Origin: JBCDGZ01 sp038750655 | GTDB lineage: Bacteria; Bacteroidota; Bacteroidia; Chitinophagales; Saprospiraceae | Length of the DNA: 64,000 bases | Reading direction: 5' to 3' | NCBI GenBank assembly: GCA_038750655.1 | Contig: JBCDGZ010000004.1 | Location: 61,632 to 125,631 of the forward strand | In this document: positions 24,741 to 33,840 of the stretch, piece by piece | Numbering within the stretch: position 1 is the stretch's first letter | How the letters are laid out: each line of letters begins with the position of its first letter | Position numbers and translations under genes: made by a program | The notes under the pieces: model-generated | What the model was told of the DNA's origin: nothing | Seen by the model: the letters and a program-made list of their open reading frames with translations, nothing else | Database searches by the model: none

Positions 24741-26903
24741 ATGCGTACCCTCTACCTTCTTCGAAATCTTCTGTTGCTTTTTACGTTATGCCAAACTGGC
24801 CTCTTGAGCGGTCAGGTACGGGTGGACATGACCAAGTCGGTCCCGATATGGTTGGAGTATGAGGGGAACACCGGCGAGGCGGAGTTGCGTTGGTTGCCGG
24901 ACTCTTTGGGATTCAGCTACGAAGTAGGAGTGGTCTCATATACGCCTAGTGCTACGTTAAGCAGTGAGGCGATGATCGACAGCAATGCCAATGGCTATTC
25001 GCTTGGGGTATTGGAGCCGGGTGTGGTGTATGAATACCAGGTCAAAAAGACCATACAAGGTGGGCCTATGGGGCTTGGGGTAATTGCTGTGGGGGTAGAG
25101 CTTCCGCTGGTGCACCAACGGGGGCGTTGCCTGCTGGTGATTGAGGATACCTTAGTACTGCCCTTGCAGGTGGAGCTGGCTCAATTGTCGGAGGATATGG
25201 CGATGGACGGCTGGGCGGTAGAATCAACTACGGTGTCGCGTGGTCAGGGGGTAGGGGAAGTGAAATCCTTGATTGCCGATTGGTATGAGGAGGAATATGC
25301 CGCCTCGCAGGCAGTCCTTTTGCTGGGGCATGTACCGGTGCCTTACTCAGGCAATCGATCCTATGATGGGCATACAGATCATCAGGGGGCTTGGGCCGCC
25401 GATGTCTTTTATGCGGAGATGGATGGTAACTGGACGGATGAGTTTGTAGACAATACGAGCCCCTCTCGCCCTGTGAACGATAATGTCCCCGGTGATGGAA
25501 AGTTTGATCAGTCTAGTATTCCGGGGCCGGTAGAATTGGAAGTGGGACGAGTAGATTTTAATAACCTGCCTGCTTTTGCCGAAGGAGAAATTGAATTGAT
25601 GCGGACCTATTTGAATAAAAATCATGCTTTTAGAATTGGGCAGAAGAGATTCAAACGTCGGGCGATTATCGAGAACAATTTTCCGGGGCTTACTGAGGGG
25701 TTTGGTCAGAGTGGCTGGCGCAACTTCGTCCCGATGTTCGGAGGCAGTGCAGTGAAGGTGGGCAATTATGATGTCGAAATGGACACCGCGAACTACCTCT
25801 GCTCTTACGCCTGCGGCGGCGGTTCCTACACCAGCGCCAGTGGCATCGGCAGCACCGCCAATCTCTGGGCCGCTAAAGACCTCCAGACCGTCTTCACCAT
25901 GACCTTCGGTAGCTATTTTGGCGATTGGGACAGCCAGAATAACTTCCTCCGCAGTGCCTTGGCTAGCGGCGACATCTTAACCAATGCCTGGTCGGGCCGC
26001 CCCATCTGGCAGCTCTATCCAATGGCACAGGGAGCGCACATCGGCTTTTGTACCCGACGGACGCAGAATGCCTCTACGCTCATCTACGGCAACACCTTTG
26101 GAACGCGATCAACGCATATCGCGCTGATGGGAGATCCAACTTTGCGGCTTCACCCCCTACGCCCCGCCGCAGATTTGATGGCCGACACCAGCAGCAACGA
26201 TATTCTGCTCAGCTGGCAAGCCAGTGCCGATGCTGAGCTGGGCTACCACATTTACCGAAGGATCAACGGAGAACCTCAAGAGCTGCTGGCCGCTTTCCAC
26301 ACCGCAACCAGCTTTAGTGATCCTTGCTATGTGCCCAATGCTGATTATGAATACATCGTCAAAGCGGTGCGTTTGGAGCAGACGGGGAGTGGGTCGTACT
26401 ACAACAGCAGCCAGGGTATAGGGGCGGTGCTATCGACGGGAGAGAATTCGGACTTGGTGACTTTTTATGCGGATAGTGATATGGATGGTTTTGGGGATGC
26501 GGCGGTGGATACCTTGGCTTGTGCAGCACCGCCGGGGTTTGTGGCCGATGCCACAGATTGTAATGATGAGAATCCCGATATTTTCCCCGGAGCAACAGAA
26601 ATACTCAACAACGGCATTGATGAAGATTGTGATGGGGAAGACCTATTGACCTCGCTGCACCATGTAGCAAGGCTCAGCGTGTCTATTTATCCCAACCCCG
26701 TTTCCGATTGGTTGTACTTGCAGACGGATCGTTTCGATGCCCTTTCTTGGCGTTTACTGGATGCCAGAGGACAGCAGCAGGAGATTAGAAGTAGTGGATC
26801 AAGGCTGGACCTCCGCTCCATTCCGGCGGGCGCCTATTGGCTGGAAATCCAGCATTTGCGTAGTGGAGATCGGTTAGTACAAAAAATAATTGTGCAACGC
26901 TAG
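24741..26903 (+). CDS. T9SS-sorted secreted protein, C25/caspase-fold-like
   Basis: 720 residues: signal peptide (to about LLSGQV), beta-rich N-terminal part, a central region resembling the C25 (gingipain-like) fold (VLLLGHVPVPY, SYACGGGSY, FTMTFGSYFGDW, HIALMGDPTLRLHP), a fibronectin-like domain (about 480-560), a MopE-type Asp-rich calcium/metal motif (YADSDMDGFGD...DCNDENPDIFPGATE...DEDCDG, about 570-635) and a type A sorting domain (SIYPNPVSDWLYLQ...KIIVQR). It would cross the outer membrane by the type IX system and be anchored or released. Catalytic Cys/His are not certain, so peptidase activity is not claimed. Confidence 0.8.
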   Translation: MRTLYLLRNLLLLFTLCQTGLLSGQVRVDMTKSVPIWLEYEGNTGEAELRWLPDSLGFSYEVGVVSYTPSATLSSEAMIDSNANGYSLGVLEPGVVYEYQVKKTIQGGPMGLGVIAVGVELPLVHQRGRCLLVIEDTLVLPLQVELAQLSEDMAMDGWAVESTTVSRGQGVGEVKSLIADWYEEEYAASQAVLLLGHVPVPYSGNRSYDGHTDHQGAWAADVFYAEMDGNWTDEFVDNTSPSRPVNDNVPGDGKFDQSSIPGPVELEVGRVDFNNLPAFAEGEIELMRTYLNKNHAFRIGQKRFKRRAIIENNFPGLTEGFGQSGWRNFVPMFGGSAVKVGNYDVEMDTANYLCSYACGGGSYTSASGIGSTANLWAAKDLQTVFTMTFGSYFGDWDSQNNFLRSALASGDILTNAWSGRPIWQLYPMAQGAHIGFCTRRTQNASTLIYGNTFGTRSTHIALMGDPTLRLHPLRPAADLMADTSSNDILLSWQASADAELGYHIYRRINGEPQELLAAFHTATSFSDPCYVPNADYEYIVKAVRLEQTGSGSYYNSSQGIGAVLSTGENSDLVTFYADSDMDGFGDAAVDTLACAAPPGFVADATDCNDENPDIFPGATEILNNGIDEDCDGEDLLTSLHHVARLSVSIYPNPVSDWLYLQTDRFDALSWRLLDARGQQQEIRSSGSRLDLRSIPAGAYWLEIQHLRSGDRLVQKIIVQR

Positions 26904-26930
26904 ATTCGGACCAGCGCTGCACAGTTGTTT
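26891..26930 (+). terminator. Hairpin terminator overlapping the stop of the secreted-protein gene
   Basis: Arms TGTGCAACGCT (26891-26901) and AGCGCTGCACA (26913-26923) pair over 11 positions with one wobble, followed by GTTGTTTTAT. The left arm includes the last codons of the upstream gene. It may also serve the convergent reductase gene. Confidence 0.65.
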
Positions 26931-26948
26931 TATAATCATAAACCGTTT

Positions 26949-27695
26949 TTACATGACCAAGCCTCCATCTACATTCATCACTGTACCTGTGATGAAAGCG
27001 GCCTCATCAGAGGCGAGGAAGCAATAGGCATTGGCAATATCTTCCGCTTCGCCTAGGCGGCCCAGCGGCGTTTTACCCTTTAGATTGTCAAGAATCGTTT
27101 CGGGGACTGTCTGAATCATCTCCGTATTAATGAATCCAGGAGCGATGGCGTTGGCCGTGATGCCGCGGCGGCCAAATTCCCGGGCCCAAGTCTTGGTCAT
27201 TCCAATGACGCCGGCCTTGGTCGCAACGTAGTTGGTCTGGCCAAAGTTGCCATTGTGTGCTACCACAGAAGCCGCACTGATGATGCGCCCGCCACCCCGC
27301 TCGACCATGAACGGATAAGAGGCTTTAGTGCAGTTGAACACCCCCGTCAGGTTGACATCAATAACCTGCTGCCACTGATCAGCGGTCATTTTTTTCATGG
27401 AAGCATCGCGGGTAATGCCGGCATTATTGACCAAAATATCAATGCCGCCAAAATCTTCGACCACCTGGTTGGCTGTAGTCATTACCGCATCAATATCGGT
27501 GGTGTTGACTTTATAGAAACGCACCTGCCCAATGCCTTCTTTTTCTAGCTCAGTGACTGTAGCCTTTCCCTGGTCCTCATTGATGTCCCAAATGGCAACA
27601 TTAGCGCCTTCGGCGACGAATTTTCTGGCCGTGGCTTTCCCTATGCCCCGTGCACCGCCTGTGATGACAGCGACTTTATTTTGTAATCTGTTCAT
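26949..27695 (-). CDS. SDR-family 3-oxoacyl/acetoacetyl reductase (FabG/PhaB-like)
   Basis: 248 residues from ATG 27695; an upstream in-frame ATG would add 32 residues ahead of the Rossmann motif and is rejected. Motifs: cofactor loop TGGARGIGKA, NNAGITRD, Ser in ISAASVV and catalytic NYVATKAG (YxxxK), C-terminal TGTVMNVDGG. It reduces 3-oxoacyl thioesters using NAD(P)H. Divergent from a thiolase gene and near PHA synthase genes, it probably supplies (R)-3-hydroxyacyl-CoA, though fatty-acid synthesis cannot be excluded. A second, different reductase lies at 32903-33649. Confidence 0.87.
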   Translation of the reverse strand: MNRLQNKVAVITGGARGIGKATARKFVAEGANVAIWDINEDQGKATVTELEKEGIGQVRFYKVNTTDIDAVMTTANQVVEDFGGIDILVNNAGITRDASMKKMTADQWQQVIDVNLTGVFNCTKASYPFMVERGGGRIISAASVVAHNGNFGQTNYVATKAGVIGMTKTWAREFGRRGITANAIAPGFINTEMIQTVPETILDNLKGKTPLGRLGEAEDIANAYCFLASDEAAFITGTVMNVDGGLVM

Positions 27696-27982
27696 TTTAT
27701 AAGTATTTATTGTGCAAAGCATGAAATCTGCCGTGACAGATTCTAAATCTGGAATCTGTACAAATGTAGTTTTTGCTAATGTCCGTTTCAACGTTTATGC
27801 AGGAGCAATAAAGGTTGACTTTCTACGTATAGATTTGACAAAAAAGATTTAAGTAATTAGTAACCAATACTTTGGAGGGGTATATAACAGGCATTGACCT
27901 AAAAATTCACTAGAATGTATAAGAAATGTCCATTATCTTTATATGGAAATATATAGATAACTAACTATTTAAATTATAATTC

Positions 27983-29164
27983 ATGCAAACCGTATACATT
28001 CTTTCTGCCATGCGCACTCCATTGGGCAGCTTTGGGGGCGTTTTTTCTACTATTTCTGCTACTCAGTTAGGAGCCGAGGCCATCAAGGGAGCGGTTGAGA
28101 AAGCGGGGATTGCCCCCTCAGACGTTGAGGAAGTTTTTATGGGCAATGTCTGCTCGGCTAATCTTGGACAGGCGCCGGCTCGCCAGGCGGCCATCTTTGC
28201 CGGGCTGAACAACTCCGTGCCCTGCACGACGGTCAATAAGGTGTGCTCCTCCGGAGCTAAAGCCATCATGTTTGGAGCGCAGGCCATCATGCTTGGGCAG
28301 GCGGATATTATTGTCGCCGGAGGCATGGAGAACATGTCGCAGATTCCTTACTACATCCCCAAGGCCCGTTGGGGGCATAAGTATGGCGATGGCAAACTCG
28401 TCGATGGATTGGCCAAGGATGGCTTGACGGATGTCTACCATGAAATGGCGATGGGCGTGTGTGCAGACAGAACGGCAGAGAAATACGCGATCAGCCGTGA
28501 AGAGCAAGATCAATTTGCCATCACCTCCTACAAGCGCTCTGCTGCTGCTACGGAGAATGGCAACCTGGGACAGGAGATCATTCCGGTGGCGGTGCCACAG
28601 CGCAAGGGCGATCCGAAAATTATCAAAGAAGATGAGGAGTTCCGCAATGTACGTTTTGAAAAAATTCCCAACCTGCGCCCAGTCTTCACCAAAGAGGGAA
28701 CCGTAACGGCGGCTAATGCCTCCACGATCAACGACGGTGCCTCGGCGCTGGTGCTCATCAGCGAGCGCAAGATGCAAGAGTTGGGCCTTAAGCCAGTGGC
28801 TAAGATTCTTTCCTTCGCCGACGCCGCCCACGAGCCAGAATGGTTTACAACTGCTCCTACGCTGGCGGCCCCGCTGGCGCTGAAGCGTGCTGGCATGACG
28901 ATGTCCGACATCGACTTTTTCGAGGTCAACGAAGCCTTCTCCGTGGTTACCCTGGCCTTCAACAAAGTCATGGAAGTCGACCCTGCGAAGGTGAATATAT
29001 TCGGTGGAGCAGTCTCGCTGGGCCACCCGCTGGGAGCCTCCGGCGCCCGCATTATAACCACCCTGAATAATGTCCTTCAGCGCAATGATGCCAGCGTCGG
29101 CTTGGCGGCCATTTGCAACGGCGGTGGCGGTGCTTCAGCTATGGTAATCGAACGAGTGAATTAA
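27983..29164 (+). CDS. phaA: Acetyl-CoA acetyltransferase (thiolase)
   Basis: 393 residues, the standard length. Nucleophile Cys88 in VNKVCSSGAKAIM, active-site His in NEAFSV(V)T and GHPLGASGARI, and second Cys in CNGGGGASAMVIE. It condenses two acetyl-CoA to acetoacetyl-CoA, the first step of polyhydroxybutyrate synthesis. It starts in a 287-base AT-rich spacer shared with the divergent reductase and is followed by phasin, PhaE and PhaC genes on the same strand. A role in degradation is possible, but the neighbours favour polymer synthesis. Confidence 0.92.
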   Translation: MQTVYILSAMRTPLGSFGGVFSTISATQLGAEAIKGAVEKAGIAPSDVEEVFMGNVCSANLGQAPARQAAIFAGLNNSVPCTTVNKVCSSGAKAIMFGAQAIMLGQADIIVAGGMENMSQIPYYIPKARWGHKYGDGKLVDGLAKDGLTDVYHEMAMGVCADRTAEKYAISREEQDQFAITSYKRSAAATENGNLGQEIIPVAVPQRKGDPKIIKEDEEFRNVRFEKIPNLRPVFTKEGTVTAANASTINDGASALVLISERKMQELGLKPVAKILSFADAAHEPEWFTTAPTLAAPLALKRAGMTMSDIDFFEVNEAFSVVTLAFNKVMEVDPAKVNIFGGAVSLGHPLGASGARIITTLNNVLQRNDASVGLAAICNGGGGASAMVIERVN

Positions 29165-29471
29165 GACGAAAATGAGCATTATTTTTTGCGAAATTTGCTC
29201 AAAAGAGTCTAGGGTAGATTATGGGAGAATAAAGTATTGAAAATGAGAATTTTAAGTAAAAATTTATGTTCTGATTTTCTAAAGTCAACCCCAATACACT
29301 TGTTGTAATTAAAGCATCTTATTTATTCACCATTTAACTTTATACTATCAAATAAAAAACACTTGATTTCGCAAAGAAAAAGGAAACTCAAATTTCGAAT
29401 AGCTGCAAAAATTAAGGTTTAAATATTTGATAATCAATTTCTTTCAACGCTCGTATAAAAATTAGTTCATT
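29165..29471. other. AT-rich spacer between thiolase and phasin genes
   Basis: 307 bases with no supported gene. The sequence is strongly AT-rich with A and T runs, consistent with a separate promoter for the phasin-phaE-phaC group. I see no clear terminator hairpin or operator. Confidence 0.5.
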
Positions 29472-29900
29472 ATGAAAAATACCAAAGAAATCTTCGAGGC
29501 CATTACCACCAACCAAAATAAATTGGCCGAAGCCCTCAACGAAAATGCCCACCAATTGATGGAAATCGTCGAGCCCGACAACTCTATCGAAAAATTTGCC
29601 AAAGATACGGCCGCTACCTACATGGCGCAGGGCCGTGAATACCTAGAATCAATGACCAAAGCGGAGCATCCTGAAGATGCCATGAAGACCATGCAATCGG
29701 CCTTCACCAAGTTTATGGATATGCAGGCAGAGGTCTACAACAAGACGACTGAATTTTACCAGGATTGGTTCAAGAGACACACCTGGGAGAAAGGACAAGA
29801 GCAGTTCAAGAAAGCTACCGAAATTTATCAAAATAGTTTCAAAGCCATCGCCGAAACAGCTACCGCCAATACGAAGGCAATGCAGGAATTGATGGGATAG
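29472..29900 (+). CDS. phaP: Phasin-like granule protein
   Basis: 142 residues, almost wholly helical, Ala/Lys/Glu/Met-rich, without signal peptide or membrane segment, with a heptad-like pattern (MKTMQSAFTKFMDMQAEVYNKTTEFYQDWFKR). Phasins coat polyhydroxyalkanoate granules and limit their fusion. Size, composition and the place 82 bases before PhaE support the call; phasins diverge widely in sequence so recognition is partly from context. The symbol is given on that basis. Confidence 0.72.
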   Translation: MKNTKEIFEAITTNQNKLAEALNENAHQLMEIVEPDNSIEKFAKDTAATYMAQGREYLESMTKAEHPEDAMKTMQSAFTKFMDMQAEVYNKTTEFYQDWFKRHTWEKGQEQFKKATEIYQNSFKAIAETATANTKAMQELMG

Positions 29901-29982
29901 AAACTAAAAGTTAAACTTTTCTTCGAAGAATCCTGTAAACTGTTTCAGGGCGCAGGATTTTTCGGAGAACCAACTAAAAAAA

Positions 29983-31536
29983 ATGGCAAATCAATTCGAT
30001 ACTTTTCTGGAAGGGCAAAAAAAGGCTTTTGATTTTTGGTCGGAAACCTCTAAAAAGATGATCAATACGGTATCTGAAACGTTCAGCCCGGTTCAGAAAC
30101 AGGAAGATTTTTTGGGCAGCTGGTTCAATGCGCAGAAAAAAATCTGGGAAGAGGCAACTAAGTTCACCGACCTCAAAGATGCCTACGAAAAAACGCCCGA
30201 GCAGCTTCAGCAGTGGGCGAAAATGCAAACGGAATTCGCTCAGCAATGGATGGACTTCTATTCCCAAAATGCTAATCGTTTTGGGATTAAAATGCCCCCG
30301 GTCAATGGCTACGCCAAGCCTTATCTCTTCTCTCAAAGTCCACAGGAGTGGACCGAATGGGTGGAAAAAGCCAATCAGTTTTGGCAGAATACGCTGATGA
30401 TGAAATTGCCTTCTCCGCAGAATTTCCACTTCCAGAATTTCAATGACATGTACAAGAACATGCAGCAATTCTGGGAGCCCATGCAGCGGATGATTGAGCA
30501 CGGTATCACCGACTGGAAAGGAATCGGAATGTTCATGAAGATGGAGGACTATCAGAAAATTGTTGGTCAATTCATGGGTATGAACCCCATCACCAATGTG
30601 ACGGATTTACTGCAGCAGGCCAACGATATGTTTGAGCAAACGGCTGGCTGGATGGAAGATTTTTCCGAGGGGATGAAGGAGACGCAGTCACAGTGGAAAT
30701 CCATTATGGGTAATACCAGCGAGTGGAAGCCTGGCCATATGTTGCAGGTCGTTCTTAGCCTGAATGAAGCGGTACAGGATAACCTCGAATCGATGTACAA
30801 CATGGCGGGGCAGAACAAGGAAGTAGAAATGGCCCGTTTGATTAAAGACATCCAATTTACTTATATCGCCTTTATTCTGAGAAGCGCGGAGATGCAGGGT
30901 AAGGTCATGCAAGCTGGACAGTTTGCATTGCCAGACACCATCCGTCTCTTCAGTGAAAAGGTCAAGACGGAAAAGCAACTGCCTGATTATCAGTCTTTCT
31001 TCAATGGCTATGTTGGCGTTTTGGAGAAATACATGACGGAGGTACTGGAATCTAAGGATTATTCTCAATTGCAAAACGAAGTGGCCAAATCTGGGGTAAC
31101 AGTCAAATCCAAGATGGACCAATTGGTCGAGCTGGCCTTCTCTGATTTCCCCTTCCTGATGAAGTCGCACGCTGATGAAGTCGCTATTGAGAATCGCGCT
31201 CTGCGGAAAAAATTGCGCTCGCTGGAACAGCGTATGGCGGCTCTTGAAGCGGGGCCTGCTGCGCAAGCGCCTGCGCAGGGCAACGGACTCAACGATGCAC
31301 TTTTGGCGGGTATTGGCCGCGCCGACGTTTCGCAAAGAGATGACTTAAAACAGATCAAGGGCATCGGTCCCAAGCTGGAGGAAATGCTCAACTCCATCGG
31401 TATCCTCACTTTTGAGCAGGTGAGCAAAATGACCAAGCAACACTACACGATGGTCGATGAACTGCTGGCTGCCTTCCAGGGCCGTGCCCTCCGCGATGAG
31501 TGGGCCAAGCAGGCAAAGACGCTGCGCTCAAAGTAA
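29983..31536 (+). CDS. phaE: PHA synthase subunit PhaE with C-terminal helix-hairpin-helix domain
   Basis: 517 residues. The first 400 or so match the PhaE pattern of class III synthases: FWSETSKKM, QWMDFYSQNANRFG, repeated Trp/Phe/Gln helices, LNEAVQDNLESMYN. A Lys/Arg/Leu coil (IENRALRKKLRSLEQRMAALE, about 393-413) follows, then a Pro/Ala-Gln linker and a helix-hairpin-helix domain (DDLKQIKGIGPKLEEMLNSIGILTFEQVSKMT, about 447-478). PhaE activates PhaC at the granule. Usual PhaE proteins are about 360 residues, so the HhH tail is an addition, with possible DNA or protein contact. It precedes phaC by 60 bases. Confidence 0.85.
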   Translation: MANQFDTFLEGQKKAFDFWSETSKKMINTVSETFSPVQKQEDFLGSWFNAQKKIWEEATKFTDLKDAYEKTPEQLQQWAKMQTEFAQQWMDFYSQNANRFGIKMPPVNGYAKPYLFSQSPQEWTEWVEKANQFWQNTLMMKLPSPQNFHFQNFNDMYKNMQQFWEPMQRMIEHGITDWKGIGMFMKMEDYQKIVGQFMGMNPITNVTDLLQQANDMFEQTAGWMEDFSEGMKETQSQWKSIMGNTSEWKPGHMLQVVLSLNEAVQDNLESMYNMAGQNKEVEMARLIKDIQFTYIAFILRSAEMQGKVMQAGQFALPDTIRLFSEKVKTEKQLPDYQSFFNGYVGVLEKYMTEVLESKDYSQLQNEVAKSGVTVKSKMDQLVELAFSDFPFLMKSHADEVAIENRALRKKLRSLEQRMAALEAGPAAQAPAQGNGLNDALLAGIGRADVSQRDDLKQIKGIGPKLEEMLNSIGILTFEQVSKMTKQHYTMVDELLAAFQGRALRDEWAKQAKTLRSK

Positions 31537-31596
31537 GCAGGTGTTCTGAATGAACTGAAATTGTTGATGTTATCAATCAACCCAAAAAAATTAATC

Positions 31597-32643
31597 ATGT
31601 CCGAAACAATTACCGACCAGTTGGTCGAACAAGTCAATACGGCCACTGAGGCTATTCGCAACATATCCGAAATACACGATATTGACATTGCTACTGCACC
31701 CCGAGAGGTGGTGTGGGAAGATGGCAAAGTCAAACTGTTCCACTTTCGCAGGGAGACAGCACCTGTTGCTAGGACTCCGGTGCTGGTCTCCTATGCTTTA
31801 GTGAACCGTTGGGAAATGATGGACCTCCAGCCCAACCGCAGCTTCATCCGCAAGCTGCTCAGCGAGGGCATCGATGTGTACATCATCGATTGGGGCTACG
31901 CCACTCGTCTCGACCGCTACAAGACGATGGAGGACTATATCCTTGGCAACATTAACGACTGTGTAGATTTTGTGCGCAAGCGCCACGACATGGAGCAGAT
32001 CAACTTGTTGGGGGTCTGTCAGGGCGGTACTTTCAGCCTCATCTACTCCTCTCTATTTCCCGAAAAGATCAAAAACCTGATTACCCTGGTTACTCCTGTT
32101 GAGTTTGACATCGACGAAGGACTGCTGTTCCAGTGGGCCAAAGACATGGACGTAGATGCGCTGGTGGATGGTTTTAACGGCGTGATTCCTGGCGATTTTC
32201 TCAACACCGGCTTCGACCTACTCAAGCCGATGGGTAAGGTGCGCAAATACTTCGCCCTGCCGACGACAACGAGGGATAAGTCCAAGCTCATGAATTTCCT
32301 ACGGATGGAAAAGTGGGTGGCTGACAGCCCCGACCAGGCCGGCGAAACCTACCGCTGTTTTATCAAAGAAATGTATCAGCAAAATAAGCTGATCAAAGGG
32401 GAGTTCAAGCTGGATGGCCACCCGGTGGATTTATCAAAAATCACCATGCCTATTCTGAACATCTACGCCAAGAGCGATCACATTGTGCCTCCGGCCGCCA
32501 CCAAACCCATCAACGATGTAGTCGGATCAAAGGATAAGGAATTGCTGGAATTTCCCGGCGGGCATATCGGCGTCTTCGTCGGTGGCCGTTCACAAAAACT
32601 ACTGACACCAGCAATTGCCAAGTGGCTCATCGACAGAGATTAA
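31597..32643 (+). CDS. phaC: Class III polyhydroxyalkanoate synthase PhaC
   Basis: 348 residues from ATG 31597; earlier in-frame ATGs (31561, 31567) would add 10-12 residues without similarity to known N termini. Lipase-like box GVCQGG with nucleophile Cys141, Asp in YAKSDHIVPP and His in GGHIGVFVGG form the triad. It polymerises (R)-3-hydroxyacyl-CoA. Size and motifs match the class III type that needs PhaE, encoded just upstream. A rho-independent terminator follows the gene at 32761. Confidence 0.93.
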   Translation: MSETITDQLVEQVNTATEAIRNISEIHDIDIATAPREVVWEDGKVKLFHFRRETAPVARTPVLVSYALVNRWEMMDLQPNRSFIRKLLSEGIDVYIIDWGYATRLDRYKTMEDYILGNINDCVDFVRKRHDMEQINLLGVCQGGTFSLIYSSLFPEKIKNLITLVTPVEFDIDEGLLFQWAKDMDVDALVDGFNGVIPGDFLNTGFDLLKPMGKVRKYFALPTTTRDKSKLMNFLRMEKWVADSPDQAGETYRCFIKEMYQQNKLIKGEFKLDGHPVDLSKITMPILNIYAKSDHIVPPAATKPINDVVGSKDKELLEFPGGHIGVFVGGRSQKLLTPAIAKWLIDRD

Positions 32644-32760
32644 AATAATATCACCATAACTTTTGCTTTCTTTTAGGTAAACAACCCAAAAAATGAAGAT
32701 GTAATTCTGAGGTTCTACATTAGTTTGAATGACATAATTTATTTGGTTAGGGTTTTTTGA

Positions 32761-32792
32761 AAAGGTATCTGCTACAGATGCCTTTTTATTTT
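32761..32792 (+). terminator. Terminator after the phaP-phaE-phaC group
   Basis: AAAGGTATCTG-CTA-CAGATGCCTTT forms an 11-bp stem with one wobble pair and a tight loop, followed by a T run (CTTTTTATTTT). It lies about 120 bases after the phaC stop. Confidence 0.85.
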
Positions 32793-32837
32793 GCCCTAAG
32801 TGAACTCCATAACTACACACGGTTTACCGAAGACGAC

Positions 32838-32874
32838 AAAAAAGAGAGGATGCAGCCTTTCGACTACATCCTCT
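32838..32874 (-). terminator. Terminator after phaB
   Basis: On the reverse strand AGAGGATGTAG (32874-32864) pairs with CTGCATCCTCT (32855-32845) over 11 positions with one wobble, then a T run (the A run at 32838-32843). It lies just beyond the stop of the leftward reductase gene and forms a facing pair with the phaC terminator. Confidence 0.85.
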
Positions 32875-32902
32875 ACTTTTATAGGGCGTCAGTACAGAAA
32901 AT

Positions 32903-33649
32903 CTAATAAACATGTTGCCCGCCGTTAATGGCGTAGTTCGCTCCAGTGATGAAGCTGGCTTCAGTAGAGGCGAGGAAGGAGACCAGGTGAGCGATTTCTT
33001 CGGTTCCTCCCAATCGTCCAACTGGGATGTTGGAGACAATCTTGTTGCGGACTTCCTCCTTTACGGCCATCACCATATCGGTGCCGATGTAGCCCGGAGA
33101 AATGGTGTTGACCGTAACACCTTTGCGTGCCACTTCGATGGCCAATGTCTTGGTAAAGCCATGCATCCCCGCCTTCGCCGCAGAGTAATTGACTTGACCA
33201 AACTGTGCTCGCTGACCGTTCACAGAAGAAATGTTGATGATGCGTCCGAAGCCACTGTCTACCATCGGCTGGATGACGTGGCGACTGCAGTTGAATACGC
33301 TGTAGAGATTGGAGCGCATCACTAAATCCCAATTTTCCTGCGACATCTTACGGAAACTACCATCACGGGTAATCCCGGCATTGTTCACAAGAATATCAAT
33401 GGGCCCCAAGTCATTGGTCACTTGATTAACCATTTCTCCTACTTGAGCGAAATCAGACACGTCGGCTTTAACAAGGTGAGGGGTGTAGCCCTCAGCGGCC
33501 ATTTTTTCTTTCCAGGCTTGGGCCTTACTTTCTGTGCGATAATTAGCAACTACCTCGTAGCCATCGTCCATAAGACGCTTGACCATCTGGGTGCCGAGGC
33601 CTCCGGTTGCCCCCGTGACAAGTGCGATATATTTGTTGTCTTTTGTCAT
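32903..33649 (-). CDS. phaB: Acetoacetyl-CoA reductase PhaB
   Basis: 248 residues, SDR fold. ALVTGATGGLGTQMVKRL (cofactor loop), NNAGITRDGSFRKM, GRIINISSVNGQRAQFGQVNYSAAKAGMHGF with catalytic Ser, Tyr and Lys, and TGANYAINGGQHVY at the end, typical of PhaB rather than FabG. It reduces acetoacetyl-CoA to (R)-3-hydroxybutyryl-CoA for PhaC. It is convergent with phaC, with facing terminators between. The upstream region is very AT-rich and contains a partial copy of a repeat also found at 49.8 kb. Confidence 0.9.
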   Translation of the reverse strand: MTKDNKYIALVTGATGGLGTQMVKRLMDDGYEVVANYRTESKAQAWKEKMAAEGYTPHLVKADVSDFAQVGEMVNQVTNDLGPIDILVNNAGITRDGSFRKMSQENWDLVMRSNLYSVFNCSRHVIQPMVDSGFGRIINISSVNGQRAQFGQVNYSAAKAGMHGFTKTLAIEVARKGVTVNTISPGYIGTDMVMAVKEEVRNKIVSNIPVGRLGGTEEIAHLVSFLASTEASFITGANYAINGGQHVY

Positions 33650-33752
33650 AATACGAAGGTTAAGGTTTAAAGATGAAAATTCTGATCTTATGTAAAGATA
33701 TATAACTATCTATATATTTCAATATAAAATCGTATTTTTTTTTGAGATTCTA

Positions 33753-33835
33753 CTTTTGTAGTACTGTCAGTGTCCTCTGCGAGAATAATCCTGTTTCGTT
33801 CGAGCGGTGTGTCCTGCCAAGGGACAAGGCGACCT
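33753..33835. repeat. Repeat family B, first copy
   Basis: A 32-base segment (33753-33784, beginning CTTTTGTAGTACTG and ending CTCTGCGAGA) is identical to 49828-49859. A second shared piece, CCTGCCAAGGGACAAGGCGA (33813-33832), matches 49797 onward except for one base. The two pieces are in the opposite order at the two sites. This copy overlaps no gene until the end of the helical hypothetical gene at 33841. Confidence 0.8.
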
Positions 33836-33840
33836 CACAA

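Noticed and set aside
27696..27791. Longer start for the FabG-like reductase
   Set aside because: The extra 32 residues precede the cofactor-binding strand, lie in AT-rich promoter-like sequence and do not resemble SDR N termini.
28118..29026. 302-codon reverse ORF across the thiolase gene
   Set aside because: Antisense of a well-conserved gene with full active-site motifs; its own sequence shows no family features.
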